Shown: positions 24,398 through 32,577, counted from the first letter of the stretch. The stretch is DNA of 32,895 bases from Myxococcales bacterium (GCA_012744445.1 JAAYBZ010000040.1:1-32895); one strand, 5' to 3'. The notes: generated by a model from the sequence alone, not told the origin. Numbers and translations: made by a program.

Positions 24398-25183
24398 ATG
24401 AAGCAAGCTCCGCCCTACCCCAGTGGTCACAAGCTCCTCGAAGGCAAGACCGTCCTCGTGACGGCGGCCGCCGGCACCGGCATCGGCAACGCCGTCGCCC
24501 GCCGCTGCGCGGTCGAAGGCTCCAAGGCCATGGTCATCGCCGACATCCACGAGCGTCGCCTCGCCGAGGCCGCCGAAGGCATCGAGCGCGACACCGGCCT
24601 CCGTCCGGGCACCGTCGTCTGCGACGTGACGCGCGAGGAGGACGTGCAGCGCATGTTCGCCTACGCCATCGAGCACATGGGCCACGTCGACGTGCTCATG
24701 AACAACGCCGGCCTCGGCGGGCACGCGCGCATCCGCGAGATGACCGACGAGCAGTGGCTCAAGGTGATCGACGTCTCGCTGAACGGCTGCTTCCGCCCGC
24801 TCCGCGCCGCGCTCAACCACATGGTGCCGCGTGGCACCGGCGCCATCGTGAACAACGCCTCCGTGCTCGGCTGGCGCGCGCAGGAGGGCCAGGCCCACTA
24901 CGCCGCCGCCAAGGCCGGCGTGATGGCCCTCACCCGCTGCGCGGCCATCGAGGCCGCCGAGGAGAGCAGCGTGCGCGTAAACTGCGTCGCGCCGACGCTC
25001 GCCAAGCACCCCTTCCTCGAGAAGGTCACGCCGCCCGGCCTCCTCGAAGAGCTCGAGAAGAAGGAGGCCTTCGGCCGCGGCGCCGAGCCCTTCGAGGTGG
25101 CCAACGTGATGGTCTTCCTCGCGAGCGATCTCGCCTCGTACATGACGGGCGAGACCATCTCGGTGAGCTCGCAGCGCGCCTGA
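24398..25183 (+). CDS. SDR resembling steroid-pathway IpdF
   Basis: This 261-residue SDR has an unusual nucleotide fold, 'TAAAGTGIGNAVARR', in place of TGxxxGIG. Other visible segments are NNAGLGGHARIREMTD, 'NNASVLGWRAQ' (catalytic S155), Y168/K172 in HYAAAKAGVMALTRC, 'EAFGRGAEPFEV' and a terminal 'GETISVSSQ'. From memory these phrases closely match IpdF (Rv3559c) of Mycobacterium tuberculosis, which oxidises a hydroxy-HIP-CoA derivative during breakdown of steroid rings C and D; no alignment was possible here. It ends an operon that also encodes a ligase, thiolase and acyl-CoA dehydrogenase pair, the enzyme classes surrounding ipdF. IpdA/B, IpdC and the EchA20-type hydrolase are not in the window, so the pathway assignment is open. 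Confidence 0.82.
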   Translation: MKQAPPYPSGHKLLEGKTVLVTAAAGTGIGNAVARRCAVEGSKAMVIADIHERRLAEAAEGIERDTGLRPGTVVCDVTREEDVQRMFAYAIEHMGHVDVLMNNAGLGGHARIREMTDEQWLKVIDVSLNGCFRPLRAALNHMVPRGTGAIVNNASVLGWRAQEGQAHYAAAKAGVMALTRCAAIEAAEESSVRVNCVAPTLAKHPFLEKVTPPGLLEELEKKEAFGRGAEPFEVANVMVFLASDLASYMTGETISVSSQRA

Positions 25184-25186
25184 GCC

Positions 25187-25202
25187 GCCGCTCTCAGAGC
25201 GG
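25187..25202. terminator. Short hairpin between convergent genes
   Basis: CCGCTC-TCA-GAGCGG (25188-25202) is a perfect 6-bp stem in the 10-base gap between the SDR stop and the GST stop, reaching slightly into the GST 3' end. It could end both transcripts but has no T-run on either side, so the call is weak. Confidence 0.3.
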
Positions 25203-25799
25203 GGGCTTGGTCGCCTGCGCGCTCGGTCGCGCGAGCATGCGCGCCGCCCAAGAGCCCACGTTCGGCGGTGGCGCGATCTCCATCAGCCCGAGGAAGTCGA
25301 GGAAGGGCGCGTAGGCGAGCTCCGCGAGCGTGAAGCGTTCGGCGACGAGCCAGGTCTTGCCCTCGAGCTCACGATCCAGGATGGCGAGGTGCGCCTCGAT
25401 CTCCTGCTTCGCCTTCTCCATGGCGTCGAGGCGCCAGCGATCCTTGGGGATGAACCGCTTGGGGAAGATGATCGTGGAGGTCTGCGGCGTGAGCTGGAGG
25501 TCGCAGAGCTTCATGTGCATCCGCGTGCGCGCGCGATCGGCCGCGTCCTCGGGGACGAGCGGCGGCGAAGGGAAGCGGTCCTCGAGGTATTCGAGGATCG
25601 CCGTCGACTCGTAGAGCACCAGATCCCCGTCGACGAGCGTGGGCACGCGGCCGTAGGGGTTGAGCTTCTTGTAGGCCTCGCCGCGATGCTCGCGCGCCGC
25701 CATGTCCACCACGACGGTCTCGAGCTCGATGCCTTTTTCGAGCGCCGCCATGGTGACGCGCCTCGCATACGTGGAGAGGGGATGCGTGTAGAGCTTCAT
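25194..25799 (-). CDS. Glutathione S-transferase family protein
   Basis: This 201-residue cytosolic GST has an N-terminal thioredoxin-like glutathione domain (1-80): MKLYTHPLSTYARRV, with S9/T10 as the likely thiol-activating residue; NPYGRVPTLVDGD, which has the cis-proline; and YESTAILEYLEDRF, the glutathione gamma-glutamyl contact. A helical domain follows (90-200), including 'LAERFTLAELAYAPFL'-like residues around 155-170 (seen as VAERFTLAELAYAPF). It may conjugate electrophiles or act as an isomerase or reductase. It faces the catabolic operon and is not part of it. The ATG at 25799 is the obvious start. Confidence 0.92.
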   Translation of the reverse strand: MKLYTHPLSTYARRVTMAALEKGIELETVVVDMAAREHRGEAYKKLNPYGRVPTLVDGDLVLYESTAILEYLEDRFPSPPLVPEDAADRARTRMHMKLCDLQLTPQTSTIIFPKRFIPKDRWRLDAMEKAKQEIEAHLAILDRELEGKTWLVAERFTLAELAYAPFLDFLGLMEIAPPPNVGSWAARMLARPSAQATKPPL

Positions 25800-25885
25800 G
25801 CGCGGAGCCTATCGCAGGTCGCCGGCTTGATTCATCCCCGCCGAAAGGGTCAGTCTTCCCCATCGACGACGACGACGGAGAACTC

Positions 25886-27586
25886 ATGACGTCCACTGCA
25901 GAAGCCCTGGCGATGACGCCCACGCCCCTCGACGAAGTGCAGCGCAAGCTCGAACGAGTCGCGAGCAACCGCGAAAAGTGGGTCTCGCTCTCGCCGAAGA
26001 CCCGCGCCGCCCTCCTCCGGCGTTGCATGAAGACCACGCTCGAGGTCTCCGATCGCTGGGCAGAGCTCGCGGCGCGCATCAAGGGTTATCCCATCGGTAG
26101 CAACGGCCACGGCGAGGAATACCTCGGCGGCACGCTGCCCACGATGCGCAACCTCCGCCTCTTCGCCGAGGCGCTCGAGGCCGACGGCCAGCCCAAGCTC
26201 CCCGCCGCGCACCGTCGCCCCGACGGCCAGTGGGTGGCCCGCGTCTTCCCGCAGAACTTCATCGACAAGGCGCTCTTCGCCGGCGTGACCTGCGACATCT
26301 GGATCGAGCCCGGGGAGCGGCCCACCCAGGGGCGCATCTACCGTGAGAAGGCCGCCGGCAAGCCCGGCAAGGGCGGCGTCTGCGTCGTCCTCGGCGCCGG
26401 CAACCAGAGCTCCATCCCCCCCATGGACGTGCTCTACAAGCTCGTCGTCGACGACGAGGTCTGCATCCTCAAGATGAACCCGGTGAACGAGGCCCTCGGC
26501 CCCGTCATCGAGGACGCGCTCCGCCCGCTCGTCGACGAGGGCTACCTCGAGGTCTGCTACGGCGGCGTCGAGGTCGGCCAGTACCTCACCGATCACGATC
26601 TCGTCACCTCGATCCACATCACGGGCTCCGCCGCCGCGCACGACGCCATCCTCTTCGGGCCTGGCGCCGAGGGCGAGGCGCGCAAGAAGGCCAAGACGCC
26701 GCGCATCGACAAGGAGATCACCTCCGAGCTCGGCAACGTCTCGCCGGTGCTCGTCGTCCCCGGCGAGTGGTCGGAGAGCGAGCTCGACTACCAGGCGCGT
26801 CAGGTCGCCTCGATGCTCGCCTACAACTGCGGCTTCAACTGCAATGGCGCGCGCCTCATCGTGGTCGCCGAGGGCTGGCCGCAGCGCGCGCGCTTCGAGG
26901 CGCTCGTGAAGGAGAAGCTCGCGAACACACCGACGCGCAAGGCCTACTACCCCAACTCCAAGCGCGTCTGGGAGCGCTTCACCGAGAAGTACCCCAAGCA
27001 CCTCGCGCTCGGGAACGTGAAGAACGCCGAGGAGCTCCCGTGGACGATCCTCGAGGGCGTGAGCGCCGAGGCCGGCGAGTACGCGCTCGAGAACGAGCCC
27101 TGGTGCGGCATCTTCAGCTTCGTCACGATCGACGCCAAGGACGCGGCCGAGTACCTCGACAAGGCCGTCACCTTCGCCAACGAGAAGGTCTGGGGAACGC
27201 TCGCCATCAACGTCCTCGTCGACCCGAAGACCGAGCGCGCGCTCGGAGCGCGCTTCGACAAGGCCATCGCCGACCTCCGCTACGGCGGCATCGCGATCAA
27301 CTGCTGGAGCGGCCTCAACTACGGGCTCGTCAACGCCACCTGGGGCGCCTTCCCCGGCCATCCGCCGGAGGACATCCAGAGCGGCCGCGGCGTCGTCCAC
27401 AACGGCCTGCTCCTCGATCACCCGCAGAAGTCGGTGGTCCGCGCGCCCTTCATCATCAAGCCCACGCCCGCGTGGTTCACCGACCACAGGAACAACGTCG
27501 AGCTCGGCCGCGCGATGACGGCCTTCGAGTACGCCCCGAGCGTGCTCAAGATCCCGGGCGTCGCGCTCAAGGCGTTCAAGGGCTGA
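25886..27586 (+). CDS. Large aldehyde-dehydrogenase-family protein
   Basis: This 566-residue member of the ALDH superfamily is about 70 residues longer than standard ALDHs. The conserved base appears as E281 (TSELGNVSP) and the nucleophile as C319 in YNCGFNCNGARL, aligning with the usual N-x-G-Q-x-C. Cys315 four residues earlier is an extra. The cofactor-binding strand reads VVLGAGNQSSIPPMDVLYKL and then ILKMNPVNEALGP in place of the common KP.E.TP. An aromatic C-terminal part (NCWSGLNYGLVNATWGAFPGHP) is unlike typical members. It should oxidise an aldehyde, perhaps a fatty aldehyde given the context, but another acyl-transfer activity is possible. A GGAG site lies upstream of the ATG. It ends 8 bases before a strong hairpin. 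Confidence 0.82.
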   Translation: MTSTAEALAMTPTPLDEVQRKLERVASNREKWVSLSPKTRAALLRRCMKTTLEVSDRWAELAARIKGYPIGSNGHGEEYLGGTLPTMRNLRLFAEALEADGQPKLPAAHRRPDGQWVARVFPQNFIDKALFAGVTCDIWIEPGERPTQGRIYREKAAGKPGKGGVCVVLGAGNQSSIPPMDVLYKLVVDDEVCILKMNPVNEALGPVIEDALRPLVDEGYLEVCYGGVEVGQYLTDHDLVTSIHITGSAAAHDAILFGPGAEGEARKKAKTPRIDKEITSELGNVSPVLVVPGEWSESELDYQARQVASMLAYNCGFNCNGARLIVVAEGWPQRARFEALVKEKLANTPTRKAYYPNSKRVWERFTEKYPKHLALGNVKNAEELPWTILEGVSAEAGEYALENEPWCGIFSFVTIDAKDAAEYLDKAVTFANEKVWGTLAINVLVDPKTERALGARFDKAIADLRYGGIAINCWSGLNYGLVNATWGAFPGHPPEDIQSGRGVVHNGLLLDHPQKSVVRAPFIIKPTPAWFTDHRNNVELGRAMTAFEYAPSVLKIPGVALKAFKG

Positions 27587-27594
27587 CCGCCACG

Positions 27595-27628
27595 CCCCCG
27601 GCGGGCAACCTCGTTCCTCCGCCGGGGG
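27595..27628 (+). terminator. Strong GC hairpin after the ALDH gene
   Basis: CCCCCGGCGG (27595-27604) pairs perfectly with CCGCCGGGGG (27619-27628) across a 14-base loop. It begins 8 bases after the ALDH stop codon, the normal site of an intrinsic terminator. Only TTGCGTT follows, so the T-run is poor; it may act with Rho or protect the 3' end. Confidence 0.6.
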
Positions 27629-27717
27629 TTGCGTTCCACAGTTCCCCTGGCGAATACTCTGCCTGGCCGGTGGAGCGTGCATTCGCTCCGTTCTTCCACG
27701 TTCGAACTGGAGCTTCG

Positions 27718-28479
27718 ATGAAACTTGGACTTCCGGCGGGCATCGTGTTCGTCGTCTTGATGGCCTCGTGCCTCTCGCTCGTCACGACGGCGCGCGCCGA
27801 CGACGAGACCGCTCGACTCCACTTCCAGGCGGGCGCCAAGGAGTTCGAAGCGGGTCGCTACGAAGCGGCGCTCGCCTCCTTCTCGGCGGCCTACGAGCTC
27901 AGCGGTCGCCCCGAGCTGCTCTACAACATCGCCCTCTGTCACGAAGAGCTCGGCCGGTACGGCGAAGCCGCCGATCACCTCCGGCGTTACCTGGACGAGG
28001 TCGAGAACGTGCCGCAGCGCACGGCGCTCGAGCGCCGCATCGAGATCCTACGAAAGGCGGCGGCCGCTCAGGCGCAGCAGGCATCGCAAGCGGAGCCCCC
28101 TCCCCCCGACGCGCACGACGAGCTGAGTGAAGCTGCCCCATCCTCTCCGAAGCTTCCGGCGCCGGCGTGGGCGGCGTTCGGCGTGGGCGGCGCATCGCTC
28201 GTGACGGGCGTGGTCCTCGCGTCGGTCGGGCTCAAGAAGAAGAACGAGCTCGAATCGACCTGCGGCCCCACCTCGTCTTGTGATCGCGACGACGTGCGGC
28301 GGATGGAGCGGATGGGCATCTTCGCGGACGTCGCCTTCGGCGTCACCATCGCCGCGGCCGCGGCGGGGACGGTCCTCCTCTTCGTCCTCCGCGACGACGA
28401 GGAGGATCGCTCCGTATCCATCACGCCGTGGGCGACGCGCGACGGCGCCGGCCTCTCCTTCGGTGCGAGGTTCCCGTGA
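27718..28479 (+). CDS. Envelope TPR protein with C-terminal membrane helices
   Basis: This 253-residue protein has an N-terminal signal peptide (GIVFVVLMASCLSLVTTARA). Two TPR-like units follow (approximately 30-105: 'HFQAGAKEFEAGRYEAALASFSAAYELSG', 'ALCHEELGRYGEAADHLRRYLD'), then a Gln/Pro/Ala-rich linker. Two hydrophobic helices flank a short Cys-containing segment (STCGPTSSCDRDD), which may form a disulfide outside the cytoplasm. The last strand 'TPWATRDGAGLSFGARF' resembles the beta-strand end common in such myxobacterial proteins. The ATG at 27718 has GGAG 5 bases upstream. The stop overlaps the next gene's GTG (GTGA), so the two proteins are probably made together. Function is unknown; a scaffold role is a guess from the TPRs. 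Confidence 0.82.
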   Translation: MKLGLPAGIVFVVLMASCLSLVTTARADDETARLHFQAGAKEFEAGRYEAALASFSAAYELSGRPELLYNIALCHEELGRYGEAADHLRRYLDEVENVPQRTALERRIEILRKAAAAQAQQASQAEPPPPDAHDELSEAAPSSPKLPAPAWAAFGVGGASLVTGVVLASVGLKKKNELESTCGPTSSCDRDDVRRMERMGIFADVAFGVTIAAAAAGTVLLFVLRDDEEDRSVSITPWATRDGAGLSFGARFP

Positions 28480-31073
28480 AAAAGCTCCTAGCCCTCGTCG
28501 TCACCTGTCTTCTCGGCGGATGTACCCTGATCCTCGACGGTAAGGGGCTCTACGACGACGCGCACCCGGATGCGCCGTCACGCCCCGTCATCGCCATCGA
28601 TCCCGAAGGGGCCGACACCACGTCGACGCTGACCGTTCGCTTCGTCGAACCGTCGGTGAGCCCGCTCGGCGAAGCGGTCACCTACGAGTACGCCTGGTCC
28701 CGAGACGGCGTCGTCGTGTCCGAGTCGAGCGCCGTCCCTGCGAACGAGACGGAGCGCGGCGAAGAGTGGTCGGTGGTCGTCACGCCGGTCGGTGTCGCCA
28801 GCGGTCACCGCGGCAGCCCTGGGCGCGCCAGCGTCGTCATCCGCAATTTTCGCCCCGTCGTACGCGCCGGCGTGAACAACTACCGCCCGGTCCTCGGCCA
28901 GCGCGTACGGGTGGTCATCGACGAGATCTTCGATGCCGACGGCGACCTCGCCACGCCGCGGTTCCGCTGGTTCGCCAACGGAGAGCCGCTCGCTGGGCAG
29001 TCGAGCGATGAGCTCCGGCTCGCCGACGTTCCCGTGAGCGTCGGCGACGAGCTCAGCGTCGAGGTCTTCGGCCACGACGGCGAGGAAGCCGGCGATGCGG
29101 TGACGATCCGCGGCATCACCGTGCGCGAGAACAAGCCGCGCTGGGAATCGCTGAGCCCCGCCTTCTCCGTCCAGAGCGCGGCGGCGTTCTTCCCCGATCC
29201 CAGCGGAAAGCGCTGGCTCTTCGTCAGCCGAGGCGACCTCTGGGAGATGGTCGAGCAGGCCAATGGCGATCGCCGCGTGACGTGGCTCGGACCGAGCCAG
29301 GGACCGCCGTCGTTCTACGAAGCCACTTCGATCGTCGACGTCGAGAACCGTCGCGCCATCGTATTCACGGCGGGCAACCCCGACAGCGACGACCGCGGTG
29401 AGGTCTGGGCGCTGAGCTTCGAGCCCGTCGCGCAGCCTTGGACGAAGCTCAATCCCGGCGGCACCGTTCCCTCCGCGCGCCGCCATTCCACGCTCGTCTA
29501 CGATGCCGCGCGAAATCGCGCCATCCTCTACGGCGGCATCGGCCCCGACAACGAGATCCTCGGCGATTTCTACACGCTGAGCCTGACACCTGGTGAAGAG
29601 CTCTGGGCGCCGATCCCGGTGACCGATCCCGAGCCTCACTGGGGCGTCACGATGCTCGCGGATCCGGCGCACGACCGCTTCCTCTTGTTCAGCGGCCTTC
29701 CGAGTTACTTCGTCGGCGACTTCGACCTGCCCGGGCGGATCGCCGAGCTCCGCTACGACGCGTCCGGCACGTTCCAGACCGAGCTCGTGAGGCATGACGG
29801 AGTATTCCCGACGCAAGCGCTCTTCATGGGCGGAACGGTGCTCCCGTCCGGCAACGAAGCGATCCTGGCCTACGGCGTCTTCCAGTTAACCGACAAGCCC
29901 CAGCACGTGGGCGTCCACCGGGTGGACCTCACCGACCTGACCGTGTCGACGCTCGAGATCCCCGAGGATCAACACGTCCCGAGCGAAGGCCCTCGCCTCG
30001 GGTACGACGCGGAGCGCGGCCTCGTGACGATCTGGGACGGCTTCACTTGGGAAGGCAACGGCCACGCGATCCGCCGCTACTTCCTCGACCTCGACGCCGC
30101 GACGATCACGTTCGACTTCGGTTACGGCCGTGAGTATCCGGGGAGCTCCTGGCGGGCGCTGGCCACCACCTTGGATGACGAGGTCGTGTGGTTCCCTGTC
30201 TCCGGCCTTAGCCCCTATGACGAGGTCTCCTTCGGCGACATCTGGCGCTTCGACATGATCACCCGGAAATTCCGCCGGGATCGCATCGAACCGGATGCGA
30301 CCCTCGACGTCGAGCCCGAGTTCTTCAGCAGTGAGCTCCTGATCGCGCTCCGCCCCGACGTCGGACACTTCGGGATCATCAACAACGGCAGCGACGCGTG
30401 GTCCATCGTCTCCAACTGGTCGACGGGCAAGCTCGAATGGATGCGTCACGAGGCCGCGGCGCCGGCCACGATGATTTGGGGCTCCACCTCGTCGATGTGG
30501 GAGGACACCTGCACGATCAACTCGTGGGGCAGGGGCAATTTCGGCGCCTTCGACTCGAGCGGGACGCACCAGGCCATCTACTGCGAATTCACTGGCTACA
30601 ACTGCGCCTGGACCTCCAACCCGACGGTCGTGACGAACATCAGCGCTCGTTCAGGGATGGCCTCCGCCTTGGCCGGCAGCACCACGTTCCTCTTCGGCGG
30701 TCGCTCGGGCCTGACCGCGTTGAGCGACGTCTATCGGCGCACCCGAACGTCGTCGTGCGCCGCGTCGTTCACGAGCGTCACGACGAATGGCACCGCCCCG
30801 ACGATGGACGGCGCGCAGGCCCTCTGGGACGCGAGCAGGCGCCGTTTCGTCATCGCCGCGGGCGCGAATATGCAGGACGTGTGGTTCCTCGAGTTCGGCG
30901 CCTCCGGGAACGTCAACACCGACTCACCCACGTGGCGCAAGCTGGGTGCCTCGGACGTCGACGGCCCCTGGCAGACACCGTACGGCTACTCCGGCCGCAT
31001 CGCGCTCTACGACGGACTCATCCTCTACGTCGACGGGAGCGGCGCCATCTACGCGCTCCACACGTTGGACTGA
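28476..31073 (+). CDS. Large lipoprotein with Ig-like and beta-propeller (kelch-like) regions
   Basis: This 865-residue surface lipoprotein starts at GTG with MKKLLALVVTCLLGGC, a signal and lipobox (LGGC, Cys16). Residues about 35-225 look like two Ig/PKD-like beta domains ('VTYEYAWSRDGVVV' and 'DADGDLATPRFRWFANGEPL', a typical calcium-binding DxDGD loop). From about 230 to the end, repeated units alternate 'R..ST.VYDA.RNRAILYGG', 'LLFSGLP', 'AILAYGVF' and 'TFLFGGRSGLTALSDVYR', as in kelch or galactose-oxidase-like propellers. No catalytic residues are recognised. Codon choice is visibly less GC-biased in the second half (30400-30650) than in neighbouring metabolic genes. It overlaps the TPR gene by 4 bases. 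Confidence 0.85.
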   Translation: MKKLLALVVTCLLGGCTLILDGKGLYDDAHPDAPSRPVIAIDPEGADTTSTLTVRFVEPSVSPLGEAVTYEYAWSRDGVVVSESSAVPANETERGEEWSVVVTPVGVASGHRGSPGRASVVIRNFRPVVRAGVNNYRPVLGQRVRVVIDEIFDADGDLATPRFRWFANGEPLAGQSSDELRLADVPVSVGDELSVEVFGHDGEEAGDAVTIRGITVRENKPRWESLSPAFSVQSAAAFFPDPSGKRWLFVSRGDLWEMVEQANGDRRVTWLGPSQGPPSFYEATSIVDVENRRAIVFTAGNPDSDDRGEVWALSFEPVAQPWTKLNPGGTVPSARRHSTLVYDAARNRAILYGGIGPDNEILGDFYTLSLTPGEELWAPIPVTDPEPHWGVTMLADPAHDRFLLFSGLPSYFVGDFDLPGRIAELRYDASGTFQTELVRHDGVFPTQALFMGGTVLPSGNEAILAYGVFQLTDKPQHVGVHRVDLTDLTVSTLEIPEDQHVPSEGPRLGYDAERGLVTIWDGFTWEGNGHAIRRYFLDLDAATITFDFGYGREYPGSSWRALATTLDDEVVWFPVSGLSPYDEVSFGDIWRFDMITRKFRRDRIEPDATLDVEPEFFSSELLIALRPDVGHFGIINNGSDAWSIVSNWSTGKLEWMRHEAAAPATMIWGSTSSMWEDTCTINSWGRGNFGAFDSSGTHQAIYCEFTGYNCAWTSNPTVVTNISARSGMASALAGSTTFLFGGRSGLTALSDVYRRTRTSSCAASFTSVTTNGTAPTMDGAQALWDASRRRFVIAAGANMQDVWFLEFGASGNVNTDSPTWRKLGASDVDGPWQTPYGYSGRIALYDGLILYVDGSGAIYALHTLD

Positions 31074-31074
31074 C

Positions 31075-32499
31075 CTACTTGCCCGCGGCCGCCTGCACCG
31101 TCACCTCGGCCGCCGACGCGAGGAGCTCCTCGAAGGCGGGGCGCACGGCGCCGGCCATGTCCCAGACGTCGGGGACGAGGTCGGCCGCCACCATGAAGCC
31201 GAAGTCGACGTTGCCGCGATAGCTCATCACGGTGAGGTTCAGGCCCGCGCCCTCCATCACCGGCCCGAGCGGGTAGATGGCCTTCACCTCGGCGCCCGCC
31301 ATGTAGATCGGGAACGGGGGCCCCGGGACGTTGGAGATGACGAGGTTGTGGAAAGGCGGGTGCTTCTCGGCGAGCTTGGTGCTCGCGTAGAAGCGCATCG
31401 CCAGGTGGAAGGTGGAGGGCGCGGCGAACTCCGCCCAGTTCTGGAGCATGTCGGCGCCGATCGCCTTGTGGATCTGCTTGGCGCCGCGCGTGCTCTCCTG
31501 GATGGCGCGGAGGCGCACCGCGGGGTCGGGCTCGTTCGTCGCAAGCGAGGTGAACATCGCCGAGACGTGGTTCGCGCCGCGCGATTTCTTGGTGGGAGAG
31601 ACCGAGATGGGGCAGCAGGCGATGAGGCTCGTCTCGGGGAGCTCGCCGCGGTGCTCGAGGTAGCGTCGCAAGGTGCCCGAGGCGATCGCGAGGATCACGT
31701 CGTTCACGGTGCAGCCGAAGGCGTTCTTGATCTCCTTGATGCCCGAGAGCGGGAGGCGCGACATGGCGGCGTTGCGCTTCGCCGTGAGCGAGCCGTTCCA
31801 CGGACAGCGCGGCGCCGTCATCGGGATCGCGCCCTTGGACTCCTCGGGGTGCTCGCGCGTGGTCTGGACGATCTGGCTCACGTTCTCGAAGGTCTTGCGC
31901 GCCAGCTTCCACATCGCCGCCGGCTGGCGGAGGCGCTCCTTGATCGCCTCCTCGACCATTTCCCCGTCGGTGGGGATGCGCTCCTTGGGGATGGGCGGCG
32001 GGGGCGGCGGCTCGGGCGCGTCGGGTGTGAGGCTGAAGAAGTGGATCAGCAGGCCCGCGCCGGTCTGACCGTCGACGGCGGCGTGGTGGACCTTGGCGAC
32101 GAGGGCGAACTTCCCCCCCTCGAGCCCCTCCACGACCCAGAGCTCCCAGAGCGGGCGCGAGCGATCGAGCGGCGTCGAGGTGATCCGCCCGCACATCGCG
32201 CCGAACTCCTTCTCGGTGCCCGGCGCAGGGCAGGCCACGCGCCTCACGTGATGGATGATGTCGAAGTTGGGATCGTCGATCCAGATCGGGTGGTGCAGCG
32301 CGAACGGCACCTCGACGAGCCTCCTCCGGAGGGGCGGGATGAGGGGCACCTTGCTCGCGATGAGCCGCTGGATCTTCTCGAAGGAGTAGCCCCCCGGCAT
32401 CCCCGCGGGGTCGAGCACCGCCGCCATGGCGACGTGCATGTGCTGCTTGGGCGTCTCGAGATACAGAAAGCTCGCGTCGAGACCAGTGAGTCGTTCCAT
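31075..32499 (-). CDS. Wax ester synthase/diacylglycerol acyltransferase (WS/DGAT)
   Basis: This 474-residue acyltransferase moves acyl groups from acyl-CoA to fatty alcohols or diacylglycerol to make neutral storage lipid. The active-site motif HHAAVDG is at residues 138-144 (canonical HHxxxDG). The N-terminus MERLTGLDASFLYLETP, 'PLWELWVVEGL', 'NDVILAIASGTLRRYL' and the C-terminal 'NLVISNVPGPPFPIYMAGA' are all family signatures. A Pro-rich linker (residues about 160-175) joins the two halves. ATG at 32499 gives the standard start; in-frame codons further upstream belong to the divergent promoter region. It ends one base from the lipoprotein gene. Together with the acyl-CoA genes and FadL it suggests that the cell stores imported lipid as wax ester or triacylglycerol. 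Confidence 0.94.
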   Translation of the reverse strand: MERLTGLDASFLYLETPKQHMHVAMAAVLDPAGMPGGYSFEKIQRLIASKVPLIPPLRRRLVEVPFALHHPIWIDDPNFDIIHHVRRVACPAPGTEKEFGAMCGRITSTPLDRSRPLWELWVVEGLEGGKFALVAKVHHAAVDGQTGAGLLIHFFSLTPDAPEPPPPPPIPKERIPTDGEMVEEAIKERLRQPAAMWKLARKTFENVSQIVQTTREHPEESKGAIPMTAPRCPWNGSLTAKRNAAMSRLPLSGIKEIKNAFGCTVNDVILAIASGTLRRYLEHRGELPETSLIACCPISVSPTKKSRGANHVSAMFTSLATNEPDPAVRLRAIQESTRGAKQIHKAIGADMLQNWAEFAAPSTFHLAMRFYASTKLAEKHPPFHNLVISNVPGPPFPIYMAGAEVKAIYPLGPVMEGAGLNLTVMSYRGNVDFGFMVAADLVPDVWDMAGAVRPAFEELLASAAEVTVQAAAGK

Positions 32500-32548
32500 C
32501 CTACGAGGGCTCCTGCCGTGATCGATCCCTACCGTCTCCTCCCGTCGA

Positions 32549-32577
32549 TTGAAACCATAAATCGGCGCGGTCATGGT
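32549..32577 (+). promoter_or_regulatory. Candidate promoter of the F420-reductase-like gene
   Basis: TTGAAA (32549-32554) and CATGGT (32572-32577) are separated by 17 bases, in a locally AT-richer patch between two divergent genes. The -35 box is strong and the -10 box weak. A leader of about 80 bases would precede the ATG at 32666. Confidence 0.35.
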
